Part shown: in pieces, positions 7,363 through 14,506 of the stretch | Layout of the letters: each line of letters starts with the position of its first letter | How positions within the stretch are numbered: position 1 is the stretch's first letter | Assembly (NCBI GenBank): GCA_028708005.1 | Contig: JAQVZV010000002.1 | Coordinates: 1-20,436, forward strand | Length of the DNA: 20,436 nt | DNA from: Bacilli bacterium | GTDB taxonomy: Bacteria > Bacillota_I > Bacilli_A > RF39 > UBA660 | Direction of reading: 5' to 3' | The notes under the pieces: generated by a model | The model's input: only the letters and a program-made list of their open reading frames with translations | Told to the model about the DNA's origin: nothing | The model's database searches: none | Position numbers and translations under genes: made by a program

Positions 7363-8577
7363 CTACCAGTCGCTATTTTTATATTTTCTAATATAATTTA
7401 TCTTTCTTAGTATTAACCATATTCTTCTTTTTAAAGGTCTATCCTTTTTATAATCTAACGGATCAGTAAACTTCCCCTGCTTTATTAATTTAAACACTTC
7501 TTCCTTAAACAAAGTATTGCTCACATATTTTTTTATTACTATTTTAGGAACAAATGATAAGCACATTTTTTCATCAATAAATTCATAATCAAAATCTTTT
7601 TTATATATCAAATCATCAACTAAATATTTAACTAAATTAAATCCACAAGCGGTTAAATAATAACTACTTCTCGCTTGGCGAGGATTAATTTCCAAAACTT
7701 TGAATTTACCATCAGTTCTATCATATTTTAAATCAAACTCAGCGAATCCTTGATAATCAATACTTTCAATAAATTTTTTTAACTTTTTCACTACTTTTAA
7801 AGTATTACCATATTCATTATATCCATTAATTAATAATGTACAATTACCAACACCTGTTGAAGTATGTTCTTGAAGCCCTATTTGAGCAAAAGTCATTATT
7901 TTCACTTTCTTATTACGATCACAGTAAGCGACTACATCAAATAAACAACTGTCATCCCCGGGAATAAATTCCTGTATTATTAAATTTCTTTCATATCCAG
8001 ATGTTTTTATCTTATCAACAACTGATATTAAATCATTTTTATCACTTATCTTATATACCTTAGCTTGTCCATCAAATGAATGTGTATAATAATTGACACT
8101 ATCACTAGGTTTTAATATTAAAGGATAACCCAAGTTTTTTATTCTTTTCAAATCCAACTTATCTTTCTTTACATTAAAAATATAAGTATCAGGAATATCC
8201 AAGTTTTGAAATGCGGTATAAAATTTATCTTTAACCAATAAATTATTCAATAAGTCCTCGCTTATTGACGGGAAAATGTAATACTTCTTTAGAAATTCTT
8301 GATTTTCCATTATTAATCTCATGTAAGCATCATTAGTGCCTATTAACAACAATTTTTTATTCTTATGATTTAGTGCAAAAAGTTTTAGGATTTTTCTAAA
8401 AATTTTGGCATCATGCAAATTATCTACTATTTCTAGATTCAAAATCTTACTATATGTCGTAAAACTCATTGGTTCCTTGCCAATAACAAATGGTTTCTTA
8501 TTATATGCTTCATGACAATTCCTTGCCATATAATAAGAATTTATATCAGTACCCAATATAACTACTTCAAAATCCAT
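7363..8577 (-). CDS. ATP-grasp carboxylate-amine ligase, D-aspartate ligase-like (COG3919 type)
   Basis: A 404-residue ATP-grasp enzyme. The N-terminal Rossmann-like part reads VVILGTDINSYYMARNCHEAY, the style of COG3919 ligases, which include the Enterococcus faecium D-aspartate ligase Aslfm. ATP-grasp elements are LGYPLILKPSDS, LIIQEFIPGDD, the glycine-rich TSTGVGNC, and the Mg-binding GFAEFDLKYD and FKVLEINPRQ. Such enzymes activate a carboxylate as acyl phosphate and form an amide bond. Flanked within 15 nt by a racemase and within 9 nt by an amidotransferase, it could attach a D-amino acid to the peptidoglycan precursor side chain. Substrate is inferred, not seen. Family confidence is high, D-Asp specificity low. 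Confidence 0.85.
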   Translation of the reverse strand: MDFEVVILGTDINSYYMARNCHEAYNKKPFVIGKEPMSFTTYSKILNLEIVDNLHDAKIFRKILKLFALNHKNKKLLLIGTNDAYMRLIMENQEFLKKYYIFPSISEDLLNNLLVKDKFYTAFQNLDIPDTYIFNVKKDKLDLKRIKNLGYPLILKPSDSVNYYTHSFDGQAKVYKISDKNDLISVVDKIKTSGYERNLIIQEFIPGDDSCLFDVVAYCDRNKKVKIMTFAQIGLQEHTSTGVGNCTLLINGYNEYGNTLKVVKKLKKFIESIDYQGFAEFDLKYDRTDGKFKVLEINPRQARSSYYLTACGFNLVKYLVDDLIYKKDFDYEFIDEKMCLSFVPKIVIKKYVSNTLFKEEVFKLIKQGKFTDPLDYKKDRPLKRRIWLILRKINYIRKYKNSDW

Positions 8578-8591
8578 GTCAATCCTTCTTC

Positions 8592-9770
8592 CTAAATAAT
8601 TCTATTTTTGCCTTTTTCTATATAAACCCTTGGGACACTTTTCACAATACTGCTGAATAATTGGTGAGGTGTTGTTTTAATATAATTGCTAATATATCTC
8701 ACATTATCACCAATTACAACAACTTTATCTTTTACTTTTACCTTATCATCAACTTGAACAGTAATCATTCCCATATTAACCGTCCCTACTATAGGATAAT
8801 TATGATTGTTAATAACGACATCCCTACCACTATTTTTCAAGCTTAAACCATCAGCATATCCTACAGGAATAACTGCTATTTTAGTATCTTCATTAGTTAA
8901 GTATTTGTTTCCATAACCAACATATTCACCTTTATTTACTTTCTTTATTTCACTTACTTCGCTAATAAAAGAAAAACCGGTTTGTAAATCTAAAGTAAAG
9001 CTTTCGTCTACCTTTGAGATATGAAAAATGCTACGTGTTAAAGTTCTTTTTAATCTTCTCATTTTATTCATAATACCATTATTATTTAATGGTCTAGGCC
9101 CTACTCCATACATAATAATACCTAATCTAATACCATTACAAAAATCAATTTTAGGATGATAAACCAAAGTATTACTACTACCAATATGAATGATAGGTAT
9201 TTTTGATAAATCTATATTGGAAGTTAAAAGTTTGAATTTTTCTATTTGCTTGTCCCACCTATTATCGCTAATTCCTGTGGTTGCTAAATGAGTATACAAT
9301 CCTTCAAGATTTATTGTATTGCTGTTGATAAAATAATCATACATTTTATCTAAATCTCTCTTATTATTAATTCCTAGTCTATTCATGCCTGTATCTAATT
9401 TTAAATGTACTTTTAATCCTTTAAGATCCTTTTGTTTAATTAAATGTTTAAAATAATCATAACTGCTTATAGTAATTGTAATATTGTTTATAAGGCACAT
9501 CTTAGCATCTTTAACATCAATTGGTTGTAGACATAATATAGGTATATCAATATCAACATACTCCCTTATTTCTAAAGCCTCATCTAAATTAGATACTGCT
9601 AAATAATTAATACCGCTCTCAACCATGCATTTAGCAACATAAGCCCCATGACCATAAGCATTCCCTTTTACTACACCAATATAATACTTATAATTATATT
9701 TTCTGATAATGGTTTTGATATTACTTTTTATTTTATCTACATTGATTTCTACATAAGTATTTCGATACAT
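8592..9770 (-). CDS. Alanine racemase family PLP enzyme, atypical active site
   Basis: A 392-residue fold-type III racemase. The PLP lysine is K35 in GVVKGNAYGHG, R131 lies in KLDTGMNRLG, and the second catalytic base Y305 lies in PVGYADG. The usual C-terminal SVPRVY is present. Several positions differ from standard Alr: the GRxCMDQ-type motif reads GTVNMGM (329-335), and the substrate-gating tyrosine (Tyr354 of the Geobacillus enzyme, in SYE/PYE) aligns to H369 in TTPHQL. This suggests a substrate other than, or broader than, alanine. It opens the operon with the ATP-grasp and AsnB-like genes. The ribosome site GAGGTGA is 6 nt before the ATG. Housekeeping Alr remains possible, since no other copy can be checked here. 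Confidence 0.88.
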   Translation of the reverse strand: MYRNTYVEINVDKIKSNIKTIIRKYNYKYYIGVVKGNAYGHGAYVAKCMVESGINYLAVSNLDEALEIREYVDIDIPILCLQPIDVKDAKMCLINNITITISSYDYFKHLIKQKDLKGLKVHLKLDTGMNRLGINNKRDLDKMYDYFINSNTINLEGLYTHLATTGISDNRWDKQIEKFKLLTSNIDLSKIPIIHIGSSNTLVYHPKIDFCNGIRLGIIMYGVGPRPLNNNGIMNKMRRLKRTLTRSIFHISKVDESFTLDLQTGFSFISEVSEIKKVNKGEYVGYGNKYLTNEDTKIAVIPVGYADGLSLKNSGRDVVINNHNYPIVGTVNMGMITVQVDDKVKVKDKVVVIGDNVRYISNYIKTTPHQLFSSIVKSVPRVYIEKGKNRII

Positions 9771-9805
9771 GGTTTCACCTCATAACTATTACAATTCTAT
9801 ATATT

Positions 9806-9846
9806 ATTATATATAATATATCAATAAAAGTAAATGAATTAGTCAA
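9806..9846 (-). promoter_or_regulatory. Promoter region of the racemase operon
   Basis: Two overlapping sigma-A candidates on the minus strand: TTGACT (9841-9846) with 17 bp to TGATAT (9818-9823), and TTTACT (9829-9834) with 17 bp to TATAAT (9806-9811). One of them probably serves the racemase gene; they also separate this operon from the bacteriocin operon. Confidence 0.5.
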
Positions 9847-9911
9847 TACAGTTGTCGCTTTTTAAAAGCAAAACCCTAATATATTTTTCATATAATAATA
9901 TCTTTTATAAT

Positions 9912-9947
9912 TTCAAAAAGGAAAATAACACCTGTATTATTTTCCTT
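9912..9947 (-). terminator. Terminator of the bacteriocin operon
   Basis: Minus strand: perfect 11-bp stem AAGGAAAATAA / TTATTTTCCTT with an 8-nt loop, then a short T run. It starts 31 nt after the stop of the second precursor. Confidence 0.75.
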
Positions 9948-9977
9948 ATTTCTGTTAAAATAACGTTTCAACTAGCT

Positions 9978-10142
9978 TTAAACCTTACAAATAGATCTGG
10001 CTCGTATGCGTCTAATAGCACTGCCTAATGATCTACCTAAGTCGAGTAAAGCTTCAATCCCCCTGACAAAAGCATTAATGAGTGTGCCTGATATAGCGCC
10101 TCCCCTTATAATCATTAATTCTTCATTTTTTAATTCTATCAT
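9978..10142 (-). CDS. Double-glycine bacteriocin precursor, 54 aa (peptide B)
   Basis: I translated this small gene directly from the DNA. The leader MIELKNEELMIIRGG matches the classic double-glycine pattern exactly (L-12, E-8, L-7, I-4, G-2, G-1). Cleavage after GG would give a 39-residue core that starts AISGTLINAFVRG and ends RARSICKV. The core is amphipathic and cationic, with the GxxxG motif GRSLG at core positions 21-25, typical of two-peptide (class IIb) bacteriocins, and one cysteine near the C terminus (core position 37). The ATG follows an AGAGGAGG ribosome site by 5-6 nt and lies 12 nt after the other precursor. The upstream C39 exporter would process and export it. I do not recognise a named homolog. 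Confidence 0.85.
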   Translation of the reverse strand: MIELKNEELMIIRGGAISGTLINAFVRGIEALLDLGRSLGSAIRRIRARSICKV

Positions 10143-10154
10143 TTTGTCCTCCTC

Positions 10155-10295
10155 TTATCTACATCTTAATGGTCTAACATAACCATCAATAATACCAACA
10201 GCGAAAGTAACTAGTGCTGCAATGGCTAATGATAGGCTTATACTAAATCCTCCTCCATAAATATCATTTAATTCAGCATTACTAAGTAAAATCAT
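10155..10295 (-). CDS. Double-glycine bacteriocin precursor, 46 aa (peptide A)
   Basis: A 46-residue precursor, read from the DNA. The leader MILLSNAELNDIYGG fits the double-glycine consensus at every key position (L-12, E-8, L-7, I-4, GG). A third glycine follows, so cleavage after residue 15 or 16 is possible. The roughly 31-residue core has a hydrophobic stretch from GFSISLSLAIAAL to TFAVG, a GxxxG motif (GIIDG, core 19-23) and a cationic tail YVRPLRCR with a single Cys at core 30. Its ATG overlaps the exporter stop as ATGA, and its ribosome site (AGGAG) lies inside the exporter gene, so it is translationally coupled. It probably acts together with the neighbouring 54-aa peptide. Confidence 0.85.
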   Translation of the reverse strand: MILLSNAELNDIYGGGFSISLSLAIAALVTFAVGIIDGYVRPLRCR

Positions 10296-12367
10296 ATTAT
10301 TGCTCCTTTCTTCTTTGTCTTTTTCATGTCATCAATTGTGATGACCTTATCGTATAAATCAGCATTATCTAAGCGATGAGATATAACAATAATTGTTTTA
10401 TCGTTGTAATTAGCAAAAATATTTTTAAGTATAGCGCGCTCTAATGAAACATTCATTTCACTCATACTTTCATCAAAGATGAATACTCGGCTATCCTTAA
10501 GAAGGGCTCTTGCTATCATTATACGTTGTCTCTCCCCGCCTGATAAATTAGTGCCATTTTCTTCAAGTAACATATGATGATCTAAATTACGTTTAATAAA
10601 TATGTCATTAATGTGAGTAATATCTAGAATATGACGAAAGTTATTATCTTTTACATTACGATCTAAAACGATGTTATTGTAAAGTGAATCTGTAAATATC
10701 ATTTCATCTTGTGATACATAACAAATATTATTACGTATTGTAGCAAGTGAATAATCAAGGACGTCTTTCCCATCAACCATTATTTGCTTTGGTTGAATAT
10801 CAAAATAACGCATTAATATTTTAGCAATAGTTGATTTACCTGATCCAGATGGCCCATTAATCATTATTTTTTCACCATTACATATTTCCAAACTAAGATC
10901 ACTTACTACTTTATCTCGACCATTATAAGCAAAAGTTAGATTGTTTAAAGTTATATTTCCCCTTTGTAATTTACTTAACCCACCAACTTTATCTTTTTCA
11001 ATATTATAAAATTCACTTATTCTAATTAAGGCATTTGACGAAGCTCTTAATAATGGTTCGGCGTCAAAGATATTTTTCATTGGTTCTAAGAAAAAATTTA
11101 AAAAGAAATAAAACAAGATGAAACTGCCAATTGATAATGACCCTTGCGAAATAAAGATACCCCCTAGAAAGATAATAGTAAGTAACCCGCCACCTGCAAC
11201 AAAGTCTTTAAGTGTCCTTACTAAATTATATCTTCTATTGAAATGATAATTATTATTTACAAGATCATTATATTTTTTCATAGCCTTATCATAAACCTGG
11301 TTTTCAATTGACAAATTTTTAACAGTACTAATACCACTAATTGTTTCAACCAAATTTGATGAAACTAATGCTTCAGATTCTTGATTTTCAATTATAAAAC
11401 GCTTAATGGAACGATTAAAAAGATACACAATAATAAAATATACAAAAAATATTAAGATTATTATTAAAAATAACTTATAATTAATAAACCACATTACTAT
11501 CATTGAACCAATCACCAATACCAGATCAACTAATAAAATGATCGATGATCTACTAATTAATTCTCTAACATAACTCAAATCATTAAGCCGCGACACAATA
11601 TCGCCTGTTGTTCTTGAATTAAAATATTGCCAAGGAAGTGATAAAAGATGCTTAAAAGTGTCTTCCATTAAACTTTTATCTATTCTTTTATTTATATATA
11701 TCAATAATTCATTTCTAATAAAGTCTATTATAATTTTAATAATTGATATTAACATAAAAAATAAGAATAAGTATAAATATGTTGCCGTTGAAAGAGTTGT
11801 ATGATCGATAACTATTTTAAAATAAAACGTATTTATTATATTAAAGGCCGTATATATAATTGAGAGTATAAATATTAAAACAAAAAGTTTTTTATATGGA
11901 TTTATCATTTGATATATTGTTTTTCTAACACTTTTAATAGTGTTTATATTATCTATTTTTCTAATGGGATAAAAAGTCATAATTATATGCGTCCAGATTT
12001 GGTCGAATTCAGTAAAGGAATATTTTTTCAGACCTAAAGCCGGATCAGCAACAGTAACAATTTGATGTTTGATATCAACTTTCTCAACAACTACAAAATG
12101 ATGATATGCTTTATCAATAATAACATGAGCGATTGAAGGATATTTTAATTCCTTATACTCAGGGCATTTATAACCTCTAGCATCAAAGCCAACTTTTCTT
12201 GCCGCTTCAATAAGATTTAAAGCTGATGTACCATTTTTATTTATGTTCATCATCTCTCGCAGTTTTTCTAAAGGATAATTGCCACCATAATGTCTCATAA
12301 TCATTAACAAACAAGCCGCACCACAATCTTTTACACTTTCTTGTCTAACAAATCGTCTTTTAAACAC
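10292..12367 (-). CDS. Peptidase-containing ABC exporter (C39 bacteriocin transporter)
   Basis: A 691-residue PCAT exporter with three domains. The N-terminal C39 peptidase (about 1-125) has VRQESVKDCGAACL with catalytic C15, the His in YHHFVVV and the Asp in VADPALG. A membrane domain of six helices spans about 155-440. The ATPase has Walker A GPSGSGKST, signature LSGGERQR, Walker B VFIFDES and the H-loop VISHR. It cleaves double-glycine leaders and exports the cores using ATP. The start is GTG at 12365-12367, 8 nt after AGGAGG; a nearby ATG at 12369-12371 is in another frame and stops after three codons. Two precursors follow immediately, in the same operon. No accessory HlyD-type protein or immunity gene is seen. 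The promoter was not resolved. Confidence 0.95.
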   Translation of the reverse strand: MFKRRFVRQESVKDCGAACLLMIMRHYGGNYPLEKLREMMNINKNGTSALNLIEAARKVGFDARGYKCPEYKELKYPSIAHVIIDKAYHHFVVVEKVDIKHQIVTVADPALGLKKYSFTEFDQIWTHIIMTFYPIRKIDNINTIKSVRKTIYQMINPYKKLFVLIFILSIIYTAFNIINTFYFKIVIDHTTLSTATYLYLFLFFMLISIIKIIIDFIRNELLIYINKRIDKSLMEDTFKHLLSLPWQYFNSRTTGDIVSRLNDLSYVRELISRSSIILLVDLVLVIGSMIVMWFINYKLFLIIILIFFVYFIIVYLFNRSIKRFIIENQESEALVSSNLVETISGISTVKNLSIENQVYDKAMKKYNDLVNNNYHFNRRYNLVRTLKDFVAGGGLLTIIFLGGIFISQGSLSIGSFILFYFFLNFFLEPMKNIFDAEPLLRASSNALIRISEFYNIEKDKVGGLSKLQRGNITLNNLTFAYNGRDKVVSDLSLEICNGEKIMINGPSGSGKSTIAKILMRYFDIQPKQIMVDGKDVLDYSLATIRNNICYVSQDEMIFTDSLYNNIVLDRNVKDNNFRHILDITHINDIFIKRNLDHHMLLEENGTNLSGGERQRIMIARALLKDSRVFIFDESMSEMNVSLERAILKNIFANYNDKTIIVISHRLDNADLYDKVITIDDMKKTKKKGAII

Positions 12368-12441
12368 TCATCTCACCTCCTCATTTATATTTTTCTATAC
12401 TACCAAAGCTTTTCCCCTCATACTTGCACATTAATAACAAA

Positions 12442-12474
12442 TAAAAAAGAATTACATTTTTCACAATGTAATCC
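12442..12474 (-). terminator. Terminator downstream of the ars-type operon
   Basis: Minus strand: GGATTACATT, 6-nt loop, AATGTAATTC (one G-U pair), then TTTTTT. It lies about 170 nt after the stop of the thioredoxin-like gene, leaving an unexplained stretch at 12475-12640, and just upstream of the exporter gene. Confidence 0.75.
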
Positions 12475-12640
12475 TTTAATTCTTAATTAATAAACTTTTT
12501 ACGTAGTAATAGGACCCATTTCCCTAGTGTGAAATACGAAACATTATTTCGCGTCTGTTATTGTTTCTAACATTTAAATTATGACTCTCAATAATTTTTT
12601 ATTTTAAATACACAATTTAATTTACCATATATAAAGATAT

Positions 12641-12925
12641 TTAACAGTTACCACCACAATCACAAGATCCATTTTGTGTCTCTAATACTTCATTAGTTTG
12701 GATTAATTTGATTATATCATCTTTATTTAAAACTCTACCTTGTGAAACTACCTTCTCATTTATCACAAGGGCAGGAAAACTCATTATTCCATAAGAACAG
12801 ATTTTTTCTATATCAGAAACATATTCTAACTCTATATTACTATTCAATTCTTTAATCGCTTCTATTGTAGTTTCATATAACTTTTTACAACTTGAGCAGC
12901 CTGATCCTAATACTTTTATTGTCAT
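12641..12925 (-). CDS. Small thioredoxin-like redox-active disulfide protein
   Basis: A 94-residue protein with a thioredoxin-like fold of the redox-active-disulfide-protein-2 type. The CxxC is GSGCSSCKK (C10, C13), and the cis-proline loop reads SFPALVINEKV (P51). An unusual Cys-rich tail, SCDCGGNC (C88, C90, C94), could bind a soft metal or metalloid. Members are often encoded beside COG0701 permeases and ArsR regulators. Here it is the third gene of such an operon, about 80 nt after the permease stop, with a GGGAGGTG ribosome site. A role in handing thiophilic metalloid to the permease, or in thiol exchange, is inferred. No signal peptide, so cytosolic. Confidence 0.85.
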   Translation of the reverse strand: MTIKVLGSGCSSCKKLYETTIEAIKELNSNIELEYVSDIEKICSYGIMSFPALVINEKVVSQGRVLNKDDIIKLIQTNEVLETQNGSCDCGGNC

Positions 12926-13005
12926 CTTTACACCTCCCTTAATTTTACTTTATTACTTGTTGCAATCAATGGTCTGAAATACCATAGTTTTGATATGTTT
13001 TCCTC

Positions 13006-14010
13006 CTATATTATTAAATGCCCAAATATATTAAATAAATATCCTATTATAATTATCCCTATGGATATAATAGCTATAAATAAGCTTAATAACTTTGGTT
13101 TCATAACTTTACTCAACATTACAATAGATGGAAGAGATAAAGCGGTAACTCCCATCATAAATGTAAGTATCGTTCCAATTGATACATTTTTTAAATACAA
13201 CGCTTCTGCAATTGGTAATGTCCCAAATATATCTGCATAAATAGGAATCCCTACTATGGCGGCTAGTATTGGAGCAAAAGGATTCTTGTTACCAATAACA
13301 ATTGTTATAAAGTCTTCTGGAATAACATTATGTATTAAAGCTCCTATTCCAACACCTATTAATATATATAAGAATACTTTCTTTAAAGTATTTCTCATTT
13401 GTACATAAGAATATTTAATTCTTTGTTGTTTTGTAATTTCTTCATTTTTCATATCAATAGACTTAGCTTTTTTTACAAAGTCCTGTATGTACTTCTCACA
13501 ACCTGATTTTTCAACTATTAAGCCGCCTATTACTGCTAAAGCCACACCCACAAGCATATACGTGAATGCTATTGCCGGACCAAATAAACTCATTAACAAC
13601 ATCATAGAGGCTAAATCCACAAATGGTGACGATATTAAAAATGATATTGTTACACCTATAGGCATCCCACTAGATACAAATCCAATAAATATAGGAATTG
13701 ATGAGCAACTGCAAAACGGAGTTATCGTTCCTAAGAGCGCTCCCATTATATTTCCTTTTATGCCACTAAACCTTCCAAGAATTTTTTTTGTCTTTTCTGG
13801 TGGAAAATAAGACTGAATATAAGAGATTACAAATATTAAGAAACAAAGTAATATCACTATTTTTATAGTATCATAAACAAAGAATTGTAAGGCTCCTCCT
13901 AGTGTTGATTTTAAATCCATACCTATGCTTTCCAACATCTTGCCAACCAAACTATTAATCCACTTCATAGCTAACATTTGATCAGAAATAAATGACCATA
14001 TACCTTTCAC
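13006..14010 (-). CDS. Permease of the ArsP/YraQ family (COG0701)
   Basis: A 334-residue membrane protein with about eight helices in two related halves. The family signature GTITPFCSCSSIPIFIGFVS is present (residues 94-113, C100 and C102), and the second half carries GIPIYADIFGTLPIAEAL. COG0701 (PF03773) includes ArsP, which exports trivalent organoarsenicals; most homologs are uncharacterised. The operon with an ArsR-type regulator and a Cys-rich thioredoxin-like protein supports metalloid efflux. The start is GTG at 14008-14010, sharing one base with the arsR stop (TAGTG), so the genes are tightly coupled. The true substrate (arsenite, methylarsenite or something else) cannot be read from the sequence. 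Confidence 0.88.
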   Translation of the reverse strand: MKGIWSFISDQMLAMKWINSLVGKMLESIGMDLKSTLGGALQFFVYDTIKIVILLCFLIFVISYIQSYFPPEKTKKILGRFSGIKGNIMGALLGTITPFCSCSSIPIFIGFVSSGMPIGVTISFLISSPFVDLASMMLLMSLFGPAIAFTYMLVGVALAVIGGLIVEKSGCEKYIQDFVKKAKSIDMKNEEITKQQRIKYSYVQMRNTLKKVFLYILIGVGIGALIHNVIPEDFITIVIGNKNPFAPILAAIVGIPIYADIFGTLPIAEALYLKNVSIGTILTFMMGVTALSLPSIVMLSKVMKPKLLSLFIAIISIGIIIIGYLFNIFGHLII

Positions 14011-14297
14011 TATTTCACCCTTTCTATTAGTTTAAAATCATCTAAAAAATCTATAATTTGTAAGAACATTTCTTTCTCAATTTTATAAAAACACCATGTT
14101 CCTCGCTTATAACAAGTAACTAAGCCTGCATCTAATAACGTTTTCATGTGATAAACTAAAGTTGGTTGAGTAATGCTTAATTGTTCTAATATTTTGCAAG
14201 CGCATACTTCTCCGCCTTTATTTATAATTAATAAAATTTTTAATCTATTTGAATCTGATAGAGCATTAAATACTTCTTCATATTTTATTTTTTTCAT
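14010..14297 (-). CDS. arsR: ArsR/SmtB family repressor
   Basis: A 95-residue winged-helix regulator. The frame is open further upstream, but ATG at 14295-14297 is preferred: a TGGAGG ribosome site precedes it, and the upstream codons run through the operator. The recognition helix reads LSITQPTLVYHMKTLLDAGLV. The metal site VCACKIL has C32 and C34, as in Gram-positive arsenic sensors (CxC with Leu at 37). Family members bind operator DNA and release it when As(III)/Sb(III) binds the cysteines. Two strong palindromes overlap its promoter, so it is probably self-repressing and controls the downstream permease and thioredoxin-like genes. Confidence 0.9.
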   Translation of the reverse strand: MKKIKYEEVFNALSDSNRLKILLIINKGGEVCACKILEQLSITQPTLVYHMKTLLDAGLVTCYKRGTWCFYKIEKEMFLQIIDFLDDFKLIERVK

Positions 14298-14312
14298 AAA
14301 TACCTCCACTAT

Positions 14313-14343
14313 ATTATATAGATAATTATCTATATTGTTACAA
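14313..14343 (-). promoter_or_regulatory. arsR promoter with overlapping palindromic operator O1
   Basis: Minus strand -35 TTGTAA (14338-14343) and -10 TATATA (14315-14320, 17-bp spacer) or TATAAT (14313-14318, 19 bp). A perfect 20-bp palindrome centred on ATAGATAATTATCTAT covers 14316-14335, that is the spacer and -10. A dimeric repressor bound here would block polymerase. Confidence 0.75.
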
Positions 14344-14346
14344 CTC

Positions 14347-14370
14347 AATTATAGATGTTTATCTATAATT
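14347..14370. promoter_or_regulatory. Second ArsR-type operator O2
   Basis: Perfect inverted repeat AATTATAGAT - 4 nt - ATCTATAATT, sharing the half-site ATAGAT/ATCTAT with O1 and lying just upstream of the -35. The shared half-sites suggest two dimers of the same repressor. Confidence 0.7.
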
Positions 14371-14410
14371 TATCAATATCTATATTAAATTATCATAATA
14401 TTTTAACAAT

Positions 14411-14443
14411 AAAAAATAGCTAATTTGTACAAAGTTAGCTATT
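14411..14443 (-). terminator. Terminator of the PAP2-popT operon
   Basis: Minus strand: 9-bp stem AATAGCTAA / TTAGCTATT around an 11-nt loop, then TTTTTT within the 3' arm and flank. It begins 64 nt after the DUF368 gene stop. Confidence 0.75.
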
Positions 14444-14506
14444 AACAAAATGCAAATGGAAATTCAACTTTATTTTTTTTGCTTAAGAAATATATTGGCG
14501 TATTAA

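Noticed and set aside
5527..10295. Lasso-peptide or other modified-RiPP cluster (AsnB-like enzyme, ATP-grasp and precursor peptides nearby)
   Set aside because: The AsnB-like gene is in a separate operon with its own promoter and terminator. No lasso leader peptidase or RRE gene is present, and the precursors have plain double-glycine leaders.
9978..10295. Lanthipeptide or sactipeptide precursors
   Set aside because: Each core has only one Cys, and no LanM/LanB/LanC or radical SAM gene is in the window.
12475..12640. T-box or other known riboswitch upstream of the exporter gene
   Set aside because: No T-box core motifs (such as the GGTGG-type sequence) are seen, and a terminator separates the stretch from the exporter gene.
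12995..13240. Plus-strand open frame over the permease gene
   Set aside because: Antisense shadow of a conserved membrane protein gene with clear family motifs; composition is Ile/Asn-rich and unlike a real gene.
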